DNA of 64,000 bases from Aphrocallistes beatrix (GCA_963281255.1 OY725505.1:1798001-1862000), one strand, 5' to 3'; numbered from the stretch's first letter, positions 33,063-45,359 are shown. Numbers and translations: made by a program. The notes: generated from the letters alone by a model not told the origin.

Positions 33063-33601
33063 TCCTTACTATTAAAACTCGATTAATGTGTATATATTTA
33101 TATATATATATCTCTGTAACGAATCGATTGAAGAAACTGCCAGGCGTAGAAAGCTGATTTTTGGGAGTTTTTTGGCTATGCCTCCAATAAGTTCTGAATT
33201 CAGACAAAAATGTCGACCCATCATGGAATTATGACGTCATCGTCACATTTTTAAAAGTTAAGCAACACAGTTATTCGGACATAACTCAGCCATTATAGGA
33301 GATAGAAGGCTGAAATTTTAATAAAATATGTATACTAACATACCTCACACATGATACAACTAGTATCATCAAAAAATGATGACATATTCTTTTTTATAAC
33401 GTCATCATTACTCATCAAAATTTTAAAATTGATATTTTTGGTGATTTTTCATGCCATATTGATTAGATCATTGGGACAGACGTATTTAGAGATGTTATCT
33501 CCCTTATAATTAACCAGTGTGACCCCAGGCGACCGAAGGGAGCCTCCGGCGGACACGAAGTGTCTGCCAGCCGCGCAGCGCAAGCAAGCGAAGCGCACTT
33601 G
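33063..33601 (+). mobile_element. HelA copy, complete (539 bp)
   Basis: A|TCCTTACTATTAAAACTCG at 33063 and GCGCACTTG|T at 33601. CRE TGACGTCA at 33232-33239. Hairpin GGCGGACAC-GAA-GTGTCTGCC near the 3' end. Confidence 0.92.
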
Positions 33602-33615
33602 TATATATATATATA

Positions 33616-34154
33616 TCCTTACTATTAAAACTCGATTGTTATTTGTGTATATATATATCTGTAACGAATTGATTGAAGAAACTGCCGGGCTCAGAAAGCT
33701 GATTTTTGGCATGTGGGAGTCTTTTGGCTATGGCTCCAGTAAGTTCTGAGTTCAGAGCAAAATTTCGACTCATCATGGAATTATGACGTCATTGTCACAT
33801 TTTTAAAAGTTAAGCAACACAGTTATTCGGGCATAACTCAGCCATTATAGGAGATAGAAGGCTGAAATTTTAATAGAATCTGTGTACTAACATACCTCAC
33901 ATATGATGCAACTATTATCAAAAAATGATGACTCATCACTTTGTTATGACGTCATCATTACGCATCAAAAATTTTTAAATTCACAAATTTGGTGATTTTT
34001 CGAGTGATATCGATTAGCACAGTAGGACAGACATATTTAGAGATGTTATCTCCCTTATAATTAACCAATGTGACTCCAGGCGACCGAAGGGAGCCTCCGG
34101 CGGACACAAAGTGTTCGCCAGCCGCGCAGCGCAAGTAAGCGCGAAGCGCGCTTG
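33616..34154 (+). mobile_element. HelA reference copy (539 bp)
   Basis: A|TCCTTACTATTAAAACTCG start and GCGCGCTTG|T end. Regulatory-type motifs: TGACGTCA at 33784-33791 and 33947-33954, TGACTCA at 33929-33935. Near the 3' end a hairpin GGCGGACAC/GTGTTCGCC precedes the GCGCAGCGCAAG segment. No ORF of meaning. Confidence 0.93.
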
Positions 34155-34170
34155 TAAATACATAAATATA

Positions 34171-34196
34171 CATTAATCGAGTTTTAATAGTAAGGA
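34171..34196 (-). mobile_element. HelA 5' end fragment, inverted
   Basis: CATTAATCGAGTTTTAATAG then TAAGGA followed by T: a lone 5' terminus pointing back at the previous copy. Confidence 0.75.
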
Positions 34197-34218
34197 TTAT
34201 ATATATATATATATATAC

Positions 34219-34946
34219 TTAGGGCATTCAATAAATTCCAGAAATGACTCTGTATATCTAAACGTATTAGAGATAGGCCATATCCATTTAATCCATTGAA
34301 CTCATTGAAGCCTTGTCTCGCGATTCGTATATAGATTTGTTCAGCTCTTGAAAACTTTACCCAACTCCATATATAGACCTCAGTTTTGGGCACTTATTAA
34401 AAATATATTTTGCTGTTTTGTTCATCAATTTAGCTGTTATCATCAATTCTACAGCAAAATAAATCATCACAATGAATTTACATGGAAAATAACATATGCA
34501 ATGATATTTTCAGCGATCTATCTTTTTACCTAGCGAAGCAATATCAATTTTTTTAAGACCACGGCCTCGATTTGCCACATTTTGAGTGGTGAAAAGTGGT
34601 TAAAATCCCATAAGAAGTGGTACTATTCGAATTTGCATCATTGGATTCAAATGACTAGTTCCCGTTCGATTAATCCCATCGGTTCTTACATATCTGACTC
34701 AAACTTTCACTCTTATATAATTCCTAGAACTATCTATATATGTAAACATAAATACATTGATTTTCATTTGTAAAACGGGAATTAGCATCAAGTCCGCAAA
34801 ACTGAGGTCTATAAATAGAGTTGAGTAACAGCAAAAATTTTCAGAACAGAACAAGCCTATATACGAATCAGGAGTCAAGGCTTCAATGAGTTCAATGGAT
34901 TAAATGGATATAGCCTATCTCTATTACATTTATAAATACAGAGTCA
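34219..34946. mobile_element. Foldback element (TTAGGGCATTC end), right arm cut by LINE
   Basis: 34236-34394 and 34790-34946 are inverted arms of about 155 bp (CCAGAAATGACTCTGTATAT ... ATACAGAGTCATT). The right arm stops where the LINE tail begins. It sits in a TA-rich tract beside a HelA end. Confidence 0.75.
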
Positions 34947-36150
34947 TTAATAATAATAATAATAATAATATACATTTATATAGCGCAGATTCCATATTAA
35001 TATGTTCAAGTGCGCTGTACAATTCAATAAAAGTAGGTGTGTGTTATGTATGTATGTGTATGTATGCGTATGTATGTGTATGTATGCTTGTAAGGTATGT
35101 ATATGCATTGAAATTAATTTAAGTGGATGTGTCGTGCGCGATACGGAAAAGATGAGTTTTCAAGAGTTTTTTGAAGAGAAGAAGTGAGGGGGCATTCCGA
35201 ATGCTCGGAGGCAGAAGATTCCACTCAACAGGCGCAGCTAAAGTGAATGCACGATCACCCAGAGTTTTGGAAGATTTGATAGTAGGATGCTCAAGGAGGA
35301 TGGCGTTGGATGATCGTAGAGTACGATTGGATGACTTAACCTGTATGAGCTGGATGATATAGTCCGGAGCAAGAGAATGGATGGCTTTGTAAGTTATGAG
35401 GAGGATTTTGAAGAGGATACGATGTTTAACAGGCAGCCAGTGGAGGTTAATAAGAAGAGGAGATGACGAAAAGGTACGAGAGACATTGTAGATAAGCCTG
35501 GCTGCACTGTTCTGGACTCGCTGGAGTCGAGCTAAGAGGGATGAGGGGCAACCATACAAGAGACTGTTACAATAATCAAGACGAGATGTGATAAGAGAAT
35601 TGACAAGAGTTTCACAGACTTCCCTAGAGAGATACTTTCTAATACGCCGGATGTTATAGATGTAATAGAAGCAGGAGGAGGCAACTTTGCTGACCTGAGT
35701 AGACATTGAGAGGGTATTGTCGAGCCAAGTTCCAAGATTCCTTACTTCTTTGGAAGAAGAGATTCTCGACTCACCAACAGAGATGCTATCAGTTTGAACC
35801 TTAGATAGTTGTTGACGAGTCCCTATTATAAGGAACTCAGTCTTGGTGTCATTGATAAGCAACTTGTTGGTGAGGAGCCAGGAACGGATCGCGGAGATGC
35901 AAGATTGGATGGCGGAAAACGCAGATTCTTCAGAAGAGATGGAACCGGGTTTAAAAGAAAGATAGACCTGAGTATCGTCGGCATAGCAGTGCATGTCGGG
36001 GAGGTGGGACCTAACGAGGTCGAATAGAGGACTAGTATAGAGGCTAAAGAGAAGCGGACCAAGACAAGAACCCTGAGGAACTCCGTGTTGGACCGGGATA
36101 TTGGAGGAAGGAAGTAGTCTGTTAGGTATCCAATGGAATCAAATTATGTC
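34947..36150 (-). mobile_element. 5'-truncated LINE of CR1/L2 type
   Basis: The minus strand carries the C-terminal part of reverse transcriptase and ends in a (ATT)n tail at 34947-34975 preceded by GCGCTATATAAATGTATA, a tail typical of CR1/L2-like marine invertebrate LINEs. A TATG-rich segment lies in the 3' UTR (about 35040-35110). The 5' side is truncated near 36150. Confidence 0.85.
35119..36150 (-). pseudogene. LINE reverse transcriptase, C-terminal part
   Basis: An ORF of about 340 codons open from the truncation point. Motif B ([20 protein letters not shown]), the catalytic YADD ([13 protein letters not shown]), thumb-like region and the usual C-terminal block ([46 protein letters not shown]) are all intact. 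N-terminal RT motifs and the endonuclease are missing, so it is a dead 5'-truncated copy with an uninterrupted remaining frame, implying recent insertion. Confidence 0.92.
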
Positions 36151-36169
36151 TACTTCTTGCGGTTTCCAA

Positions 36170-36365
36170 GATGAACCCCAACCGACAAAAATACAATTCC
36201 ATAACAACACTGGAATGTAGCAACATTGAAAAAAGAAATTCAATTCTTTCGCATCAACCCATTCACAGTTTAGTTCTATGAGAAAAAAATTACAAAAAAA
36301 CACTTAGTAGTGCCCTTAAATGACCTCTGAAAATCGCTAAATTAGGCAATGGTATCACATATTTT
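36170..36365. mobile_element. Fragment of the CATAGCC foldback family
   Basis: Similar to 16190-16380 (AACACTGGAATGTA, CCCATTCACA, AAACACTTAGTAGTGCCC). A single arm only. Confidence 0.6.
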
Positions 36366-36383
36366 TTCAATTTGTATATTACA

Positions 36384-36690
36384 AGCGCACTCCGCTTGCT
36401 TGCGCTGCGCGGCTGGGGGATACTAGTGTCCGCCGGAGGCGCCCTTTGAGCGCCTGTGGTCACATTGATTAATTATAGGGGACATTCGCATTGCGGCTGG
36501 CAGACACTTTGTGTCCGCCAGAGGCCCCCAAAGGGTCCCTGGGGTCACATTGATTATTTATAAGGGAGATAACATCTCTAAATATGCGTCTGTCCTACTA
36601 TAACCGATATCTTACGAAAAATCAGCGAAATAGTCAATTTTTTAAATTTTGATGTTTAATGATTATAGTTGTATCCCATGTGAATAATAT
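36384..36690 (-). mobile_element. HelA 3' half with duplicated 3' segment
   Basis: CAAGCGCACTCCGCTTGC start, then the GCGGCTGGC...GTGTCCGCC...GGTCACATTG block occurs twice (36404-36470 and 36490-36560). Truncated before the middle. Confidence 0.75.
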
Positions 36691-36693
36691 TAA

Positions 36694-37246
36694 TCCTTAC
36701 TATTAAAACTCGCTTATTGTTTGTTTGTTTGTTTGTTTGTGTATATATATATCTGTAACGAAATGATTGAAGAAGCTGCCGGGCACAGAAAGCTGATTTT
36801 TGGCATGTGGGAGTCTTTTGGCTATGGCTCCAGTAAGTTCTGAGCTCAGAGCAAAATGTCGACTCATCATGGAATTATGATGTCATTGTCACATTTTTAA
36901 AAGTTAAGCAACACAGTTATTCGGGCATAACACAGCCATTATAGGAGATAGAAGGCTGAAATTTTATAGAATCTGTATACTAGCATGCGACACATATGAT
37001 GCAACTATCCTCAAAAAATGATGACTCATCACTCTGTTATGACGTCATCATTACGCATCAAAATTTTAAAAATTGACAAATTTGGTGTTTTTTCGAGTGA
37101 TATCGATTTTAAATCTAAGATGGACATATTTAGAGATGATATCTCCCATATAATTAACCAATGTCACCTCCAGGCGACCGAAGGGAGCCTCCGGCGGACA
37201 CGAAGCGTCCGCCAGCCCCGCAGCGGAAGCAAGCGAAGCGCGCTTG
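36694..37246 (+). mobile_element. HelA copy, complete (553 bp)
   Basis: A|TCCTTACTATTAAAACTCG to GCGCGCTTG|T. TGACTCA at 37022-37028 and TGACGTCA at 37040-37047. A (TTTG)n replaces part of the TA tract. Confidence 0.92.
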
Positions 37247-37248
37247 TA

Positions 37249-38331
37249 TCCTATTAAAACTCGATTAATGTATATATATATATATTAGGCTGCTCCGAAA
37301 TATTCGAGAGTTTAAATCTTTAGATGCACACTCTTCGAATAGTTTACCTTAATCACCAAGTATGCATTATAAAATTTTCAAGCAATTAGGAGATGGTTTA
37401 GTGATCGCGCAATGTAGTGCCCTCCTGGTCTAGATTTATAATGAGATATGTCTGGTTTGAGGCTTTAAGTTGTAAAAGGCGTACTTCTGATATTTAAATA
37501 TACATGTAACTGTAGTTCTGTGATTTTTGGGTGTTGTTTTATATCAACTAATAATACATTTTAATGACCAAAACGATCCAGTTAGGAGATTTTGGTGAAA
37601 ACCTTTGCGACCCTTAATAAGTTCAATGACGAAGACTAGTCGCAACTGTTTTCACTAATATCCCGAATCGGTAGCTTTTAAGTCATTTAAATGTATTATT
37701 GGCTGATATAAAACCACCTCCAAATATCACTAAAATACAGTTATTCGTATATTTGAAAATGCGCCTTTTACAACTTTATTCCTCAAACCAGACATATCCA
37801 ATGTAAAATCTGCACCAGGAGGAGCCCACTTAGCGCGACCTCTAAATCATCAAATTGCTTGAAAATTTTATAGTGCATACTTGGTCATCAATGTCAACTA
37901 TTCGAAGAGTGTGAATCTAAATATTTCAACTTTCTAATTGATTGAATAAACTGCGAGAGCAGAACACTGGTTTTTGGCGTGTGGGAGTCTTTTGGCTATG
38001 GCCCCACAAAGTTCTGACCTCAGACGAAAATGTCTACTCATCATGGAATTATGTTGTCATTGTCACCTTTATTAATATTTTAGAAGTTTCAGTTTTTCGA
38101 CCATAACTCAGCTATTTTAGATGATAGAAGGCTGAAATTTTGATAGAATGTGTCTATTAATAAAACTAACATATGATGCAACTATCATCCAAAAAATTAC
38201 TCATCACTCTCTTATGACGTCATCATTTCATATCAGAATTTTAAAAATTGACAAGTTTGTTGACAAAGGGCGCCTCTGGCGGACACTTTGTGTCCGCAAG
38301 CCCCGCAGCGCAAACAAGCGAAGCGCGCTTG
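37249..38331 (+). mobile_element. HelA copy split by foldback MITE
   Basis: 5' end A|TCCTATTAAAACTCGATTAA two bases after the previous copy, 3' end AAGCGCGCTTG|T at 38331. The foldback at 37286-37935 lies in its TA tract. Confidence 0.82.
37286..37935. mobile_element. Foldback MITE, TTAGGSTGCTCC family, copy 1
   Basis: Two inverted arms of about 310 bp around 37610; shares ATGCACACTCTTCRAATAG and AAATGTATTATT segments with 57512-58194. The right terminus is eroded. Inserted in (TA)n. Confidence 0.8.
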
Positions 38332-39235
38332 TATACATTCTATTAAAATTGATATCTATGACCCTAGAGTAATTTTCGAAGATTTTGGATAAGTCAGCGC
38401 ATGGAACAACTTCACATCCTGTACCTGTTTATTTCATTTTCATGAGGTTTGCTGTGTCGTCATAGGTTAATAGTCTATCATCTGGGAGAAAATGAGATAT
38501 GTACCAGACGCACCATCGTCGACTTTTGGAAGGTAAATGCAAGTGCAAGTTTTGGCATTTCAACTGCACGTAGATCGTTTTCAACTACATGTATTTGCTT
38601 ACTAACTTGAACAAAGTTCATCGTAAATGATTTGCATTTAATTTACACTAGATTGCTTCATTTTTTAATTAAATCAGGTTTGTATGTTAAAATATAAGCT
38701 CACAAAGGCTATCAGAGCTCTAAAATCAAAATAATTTATGATTTTGACATATTTCAGAAAACATTTAATTGCATGAATTTCACGTTTTCTTGCAATTAGT
38801 ATAGGGCAAAGTAAACTGATTTATCGAGTTTCATGCCAAAATACCTTGTGTAAATTGACTTAATAAAAAACATTTATTTTCTGGTGAATTTTTATTAGGC
38901 CCCCGGAGATACTTGATTAAAGTGTACATCTTTTTCTCTTGCAACTTTCGATTTGAGCTTTTTTACTGTTTATTGGGACCTAGAGGAACATTCTAGTGAG
39001 GAAACATTTGATTTATGATCTAAAATATTTAACCATTTGTATTATTTTTGCGTCACCAGCTTTATTAATAAAGTAGAATTTCGCCAAGGAGACCTAATAT
39101 TTGAAAATTAATTGGGAAAAATTTAGCCAAAAAAGTTGGGATTTTTACCAAAAGTGTCCTTTGGAGGTTTTTATTTTCAACTTGATCATTCTCCCACAAA
39201 ATTAAATATTTCACCATTGATATATATATATATAT
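38332..39235. other. No gene seen
   Basis: Unique AT-rich sequence; no supported gene or repeat end. Confidence 0.4.
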
Positions 39236-39239
39236 ATAT

Positions 39240-39600
39240 ATTTATTTATTCATTCGGAGAATATGTATTCAAATTGTACGAAATACTCTATTTTTGTTCC
39301 AAATTAAAAATCTACACTTTCCAATTATGTACTTATAATTGAGAGCCCCAACTGAAATACTAACTCAAGTTTAAAATATTTACCTCGTTACCTGATGCAA
39401 CTTGTTCCTAGTCAAGGCCATTCTATACTATGATGGCGATTAGTGACACAAATTGGGACAGGCTGATAATTTTCTACATTAGAATAAGTATTTGTGTTGA
39501 AAGTTTCAAAAAATAATTAATTCGGAGTGTAGTTTATGAATGTGAAATAAAAAATAGAATATTTCTTTAGTTTCAGTATAAATTCCTTTATAACTAATCC
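39240..39600. mobile_element. Degenerate copy of the CACTACCCGG MITE
   Basis: Resembles 58753-59218 internally (AAATACTCTATTTTTGTTCC, CTTATAATTGAGAG, TTTATGAATGTGAAATAAAA). Termini are eroded. Confidence 0.5.
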
Positions 39601-40122
39601 AGGTAATGTATATCTTAGCGATATCATATATATATATTGTTTCCTATTCAATTAATATTTCAATTAACCTTTCAAACTCTGGGATCAGAAGATTCAATCC
39701 CAAAATCCCGGGAAGACAAAATATTTTCATAATTTTTAGCTAACCCTAGTTAAGTATTTACTAATTGTTTCATTGATCGTTATAGAGATCATAAGGCTTA
39801 ATGTTATTTTGAATCAGATAATGCGCTGTTCTTTCGATTGATTGCTTACCTTTGGAGGACCAATCTCTCTCTCACTCCATATCCCCTGTATAATGATTGT
39901 TACAGCCAGCTCGGAAGCAAACTGAAACCATCTCATGTTAGTATGGTTTATAGGCTCTTTAACGAAAGGCTACATGTTACGTACTTAAATTTGAAATATC
40001 AATTGAGCACATGGTATTTTTATACGAGTATTATATTGTAGTAAAATGTACCAGTTAGTTCGTTCAATAGACGCGGTACTAACGAGCGCATGTTCAATGT
40101 ATTTTTGGTAAAACGGATGTAC

Positions 40123-40500
40123 AGGGTAGCTCATAAGTTCTGTGACAAGCTTCGTTAGGTATAAAAATTCTTACACTCAATCATTATTAGTTATTATAGT
40201 TTAATTCGAATATTTGCTGGAGTTTGATTGATTTTTCGAGTCTAAGACCTAGAACTGTGTTTTATATGGTGAGTTTTGTGGGAAAAGAAAGGCTTGGCTC
40301 GCAGCGCAAATCAGGGCCCACTGCTTCAAAAATGTCTTCATAATCGATGTTCCATGACGATTTAGTACCAGATACTTTATTAACCATAGAAAGAGCCCCT
40401 CTTCAAACAAGGCGAAATATGATGAAAAAGAAGGCGAAATACTCAATGATAACAATTTGGTTTTAATAAAAATTTGAAGTGGAACCATAATTATTTATAT
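40123..40500. mobile_element. Probable mariner remnant (one end)
   Basis: CAGGGTAGCTCATAAGTTC at 40123 next to TA matches the end of the mariner at 1108 with two differences. No clear transposase or second end. Confidence 0.5.
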
Positions 40501-40601
40501 TGAGAGTAATATTACTATTTCGCCTAATTTTTTTCATCCATGGTCAGGCCTGGGATCAATTACTTTGAAATTTAATATATGTATTGCTATTACTATTACA
40601 A

Positions 40602-41133
40602 TCCTTACTATTAAAACTCAATTAATGTGTATATATGCATATATATATATATATAAATATATATATAATGAATTGATTGAAGAAACTGCCAGGCACAGAA
40701 AGCTGACTTTTGGCATGCGGGAGTCTTTTTGCTATGGCTCCACTTAGTTCTGACCTCAGACGAGAATGTCGACTCGTCATGGAATTATGACGTCATTGTC
40801 ACCTTTTTAATAATTATAAATTTCAGTTTTTCGACCATAACTCAGCCATTTTACGTGATAGAAGGCTGAAATTTTAAAAGAATGTGTATATTAATACATC
40901 TCACATATGATACAACCATCATCAAAAAATGATGACTCATCACTGTCATGACGTCATTATTTCGCATCAAAATTTTAAAAATTGACAAATTTGTTGATTT
41001 TTCGTGCTATATCGATTATAGCAGTAGAACAGATGCATTTAGAGTTGTGATCACCCTTTTATTTACCAATGCGACCCCAGGTGCTCACAAAGTGTCCGCC
41101 AGCCGCTCAGCCGAAGCAAGCGAAGCGCGCTTG
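40602..41133 (+). mobile_element. HelA copy, complete (532 bp)
   Basis: A|TCCTTACTATTAAAACTC to GCGCGCTTG|T. TGACGTCA at 40788-40795. Part of the 3' GC-rich block is deleted. Confidence 0.9.
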
Positions 41134-41157
41134 TGTGAAGTGAAAATGAGAACTGGC

Positions 41158-41321
41158 ACTAGTCAGAATAAATTTTCAGAATACTTGCCCTAATCAGGAT
41201 CAATGTTCAAAAACACACAATTAGATATTTTTTTGCATTATTCGATTCTGATTATCCAGTACATATTTGATATTTTGATTCTGACTGGTACCAGTATTCA
41301 GAAAATTGATTCTGACTAGTG
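41158..41321. mobile_element. Small foldback MITE candidate (164 bp)
   Basis: CACTAGTCAGAATAAATTTT (41158 on) is inverted at 41294-41321 over 28 bp with two mismatches. No clear duplication. Confidence 0.5.
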
Positions 41322-42515
41322 GAAGTTTGTATTTTTCTGACTAATCCCAACTTTAAGATTTTGACTAGTGCATATCATCGCTATATAATCTATATCATTG
41401 GAATCTTTGTTTATCTTAAAGATACTCACATTCCAATATAATTCTTATTACATAATTCCAATGAAGGAGAAAAGCTATTTTATTGATACTTATATTAAGT
41501 TACTATTCAATCTATAATGCCAAACTTAGTTTTTGATCCAAACTAGTTGAATATCGTTAAACATTTATCACGAGGGATTTGAGTATCAAAATTGGAGCGC
41601 CTCTTCACACCTTTCTTTTGCAAAATACCAATGGCGTTAATGAATTTACTACATGTCACATCTCACATCCCATACTTGCAGAAGAACTATAAACTTAATG
41701 AATTACCAAGTTTTACAAATGGAACGTCTCGCATTCCACGTCTTCGAGGGAAATTCAATAAACCATCAACGTCGCTGTCCCAATCTTGCAGAATTTGAAA
41801 TGGTTCACATTTAAATGATATTAGTATTTAACACGTTTGAAATTAGAGCCCCCTTTGTGCCTTTTAATTTGGCTTAATAAAAATTGTTCAGAACAATGAA
41901 ATTTGCTCGAAATTGACTCAAAATATTCTAGTCTATTAAAAATATTTTCTTTTTGTTCAACTTCTATTTGTAATATTTTCCGCTTTTAGGTTTCAATTCC
42001 TTCAGTAGTCAATACCTTATCGTTCCCATCCATAGTTTGTGAACGAGCAGTCCTTTGGTTATAATTTATATTCTCAGGTACTCTTTTTCCGCAACATCCT
42101 GCTTTTTCTAATTGTATTTATTGCTTCGGAGTTGCTATTATGAGAGACCAAAGTTCATTAATTCTTTTATAAACTTTTGTTTCATTTATCTCTTCTATAC
42201 TTTACTGTAATTCGGAACCAATAAAGTAGTGGCATGTTTCAGAGCTATTGACAGTCATCTCGCACCGATTTGTAATTTTTATTTTACTTCGTTTTTGTAC
42301 TTTCTTTTGCCCAATTCAAGCATATTCCAAAGTTCAACACCCCATTGGTACTAACAATACATACTTGTACGTAAACATTGACTACAATCTGTAATTATTT
42401 ATAATTGCTCAATTCAATATAACCTAAAGTATAGTTGATTGCTTTTGCTTTGCTTTGCAATTATTTGCCTAGTATCTATCATATAACTATGATAACAATA
42501 CAAATTTAATAGTTA
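41322..42515. other. No gene seen
   Basis: Possibly upstream intronic or intergenic to the Mondo gene. A 68-codon ORF at 41592-41798 has no recognisable features. Confidence 0.35.
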
Positions 42516-43071
42516 CAAGCGCGCTTCGCTTGCTTGCGCTGCGCGGCTGGCGGACACTTCGTGTCCGCCAGAGGCTCCCTTCGGTCGCCTGGAGGTGACA
42601 TTGGTTAATTATAAGAGAGATAACATCTATGTTAATTATAAGAGAGATAACATAAATATATGTCCATCTTAGTGTTAAAACCGATTTCACTCGAAAAATC
42701 ACCAAATTTGTCAATTTTAAAATGTTTGATGCGTAATGATAACGTCATAAAAAAGTGATGAGTCATCATTTTTTGAAAGTCGCATCATATGTGAGGTATG
42801 TTAGTATACAGATTTTATTAAAATTTCAGCCTTCTATCTCCTATAATGGCTGAGTTATGCCCGAATAACTGTGTTGCTTAACTTTTAAAAATGTGACAAT
42901 GACGTCATAATTCCATGATGAGTCGACATTTTGCTCTGAACTCAGAACTTACTGGAGCCATAGCCAAAAAACTCCCACATGCCAAAAATCAGCCTTCTGT
43001 GCCCGGCAGTTTCTTCAATCAATTCGTTACAGATATATATAAATACAATAATCGAGTTTTAATAGTAAGGA
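42516..43071 (-). mobile_element. HelA copy, complete (556 bp)
   Basis: A|CAAGCGCGCTTCGCTTGC at 42516 to TTTTAATAGTAAGGA|T at 43071. Contains a short internal duplication of GTTAATTATAAGAGAGATAA. Confidence 0.92.
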
Positions 43072-44652
43072 TTTTCTTTCCTTGAAAATTCATCACCAAA
43101 TTGCAGCGTCTCCAAATTGATTTTGCAAAGTAAAATCTTTGTAGACCCTTGAGAACTTTGATTTGTTGATGAAAGAGTTGTCATCTTTCAGTCTCTACCC
43201 GTCCGGGTAGAGTACTCTGCATTATCTATCAAAATTTCATTAAGAACATTACAATAGGATTCGGAATTGAAATTTTGTCTGAAAATATGCGCTGGTTGAG
43301 TGTTTCTCCAAAGTACAGTTATTTATATAATTACTTAAAATAGTAATTAAATACGTGACAGACTGTAACACGTGAATGGAATATTACTTAATTTGGTTTT
43401 GTTATTACTATTGGATAATGTTCTCATTCCTATACTTAATCAAGGTTATATTACGCTGCTTAGGCTTTATGAAGTTTAATTTTTGAAGGTTAATTATTAG
43501 TTGCAACGATATTTTCATATTTTTTGATATAGTTGATATTTTTTATAATGCCATTGAATAGTTTAGTGATGATGTTGATGAAATGAGAGTTGGAGAATTT
43601 CAAAATTCTTGTGTCCAAGTGGGCCCATTGAGTGGAAGGGGCGTTTGTGAGATTTGTGGATGAGAAAACAAATTTCGACGGTGTAAAAGTAGATTTTTAT
43701 AATTTTGATTCAAGCAGTATTTCAACCATCTAAAACGAGTAGTATTGCTTTTTTTAATCTAAAGTACCAACTTTTCTCAATAACTTTGAATTCAAAATTT
43801 AACTAAATTCCCGACCTCAAATCCTTGGTTGAAGCATATCTACAGATTTTAATTATATCCCAAAATATCACTCTTAAAAAGACACCCATTTTCTCTCAAG
43901 TTTCGATTTTTTGAACTAATACTTTTAAGAGAGATGATTCTCCAAAATACAGGCCTTTATGGATACTTTTGAATTTGAGTGTCATGACTACTTTAAAAGA
44001 CTTTTTTAGTAATCGAAACTAATCATTTGTTAACGAGGGGTCTTTTTCAGCTGGGATATCTTTTTTATATAATGAATACCATTTGAATTATTGAGCAACC
44101 AAGATTCAAGGGTTAGGAATTTTTAAAAATTTGAATCAGAGGTTATTCAGCTCTGTAGGCATTTTCAGGTCAAAATATGCTTCGGGTGCTCAGCGGTTTT
44201 TGGCACATAGCAACAAAATTGACTTAATTACATTCCGAAAATTACTTTTTAACTATTTTTCAATATTAACCTCTAAACCTTGATTTAACTTTAAATAGAC
44301 TATTCTGTTAATTATTTCTTATGCAATGTGACCACACATTCCGACTCAAGATTTATGTTATTGAAACTCTTTTCATTCAATAATTTATTTGTTTCAAAAA
44401 CTGTTTGAATTTACTACATGTTCCAGAAATCCTGGATTTTTCTCCCACTCGCTCATTCATGTTGTTTTTTGACGACGATATCTATTCTCCACGGAATATT
44501 GTCTTTAACTTTTAATTTCTCGATATTCAATCTTTCAGACATAGCTCTATCATAATGTATTAATATGCTTTTATAAATCTCTGCATATTATTCTCCCCAC
44601 CCGATCAGGCGATCAAACACTCCAATTTATACAAGTTTAAAGTTTGTATATA
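43072..44652. other. No gene seen; one perfect hairpin
   Basis: Unique sequence. CTCTACCC-GTCC-GGGTAGAG at about 43193-43212 is a perfect 8-bp hairpin of unknown meaning. Could be intron of the Mondo gene. Confidence 0.35.
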
Positions 44653-45188
44653 AAGTCCACTTCCGAAAACCGGGACTCCCGCAAACCGGGTTGCATCCGG
44701 GAAAATATGGTCGTGTTCTATACAAATTACTCTCGGAAACCGGGGCGAGTTTGGATGTTATTTTTCTTTGCATAATTATGTTTTTAGTTTAAAATATTCC
44801 ATTTGTACTATTTGCTTAATGTATGAAGAGTTGTTACACAGCATTTATGACTGTGGGCTCCACGATGAATTAGAGTCAAAGTACACATTAACTGTCATCA
44901 ATGTGATATCTACGAGACAGACTGACTGTGTAGTATGTACATACGTATGTACTATAGCACAATGGCAAAACAACAGGTTCGGCGGGTAAGTGAGAGCCAA
45001 GTCACTTTTTGGAGTGGTCTTACTATAGCATAATGATTGAAGATGCTAGTTTACACGGACCCAATATTATTTCTCTCAAAAGGTTTTTGCCACGAGCTAT
45101 ACTAACTTGATATCAGTACATCTAATCATTCTATAACCGAGTCGCCCAGCTCTGGTACCGAGGTGCCCCGGTTTTCGGAAGTGGACTG
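44653..45188. mobile_element. pogo/Tigger-like MITE (536 bp)
   Basis: Ends AGTCCACTTCCGAAAACCGG and CCGGTTTTCGGAAGTGGACT, flanked by TA. TA target and such ends are usual for pogo/Tigger-type derivatives. Non-coding; lies just upstream of the Mondo exon. Confidence 0.8.
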
Positions 45189-45359
45189 TATATCACCCCT
45201 TCATTGTGTAAATGCATAATTGTTATTTTATTTACGAGAGTTAATGACGTATTGCAATATTAAATAATTGCTAAATTTTATTATGTATTATATTTAAGCT
45301 ACGCGGAAGTTTGCTTCTACTCCTATTATCTACTGAATTCTTAAATATTTGCATTTTAG

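Noticed and set aside
31889..37257. Recurrent small proteins with 'LRSPGVTLVNYKG'
   Set aside because: This peptide is the HelA 3' end translated; it recurs in many copies with no shared start or conservation pattern of a gene.
41592..41798. Possible Mondo upstream exon
   Set aside because: No similarity to Mondo conserved regions and no paired splice sites.
43193..43212. Hairpin as histone stem-loop or tRNA part
   Set aside because: Sequence and surroundings do not match either; it is an isolated 8-bp palindrome.
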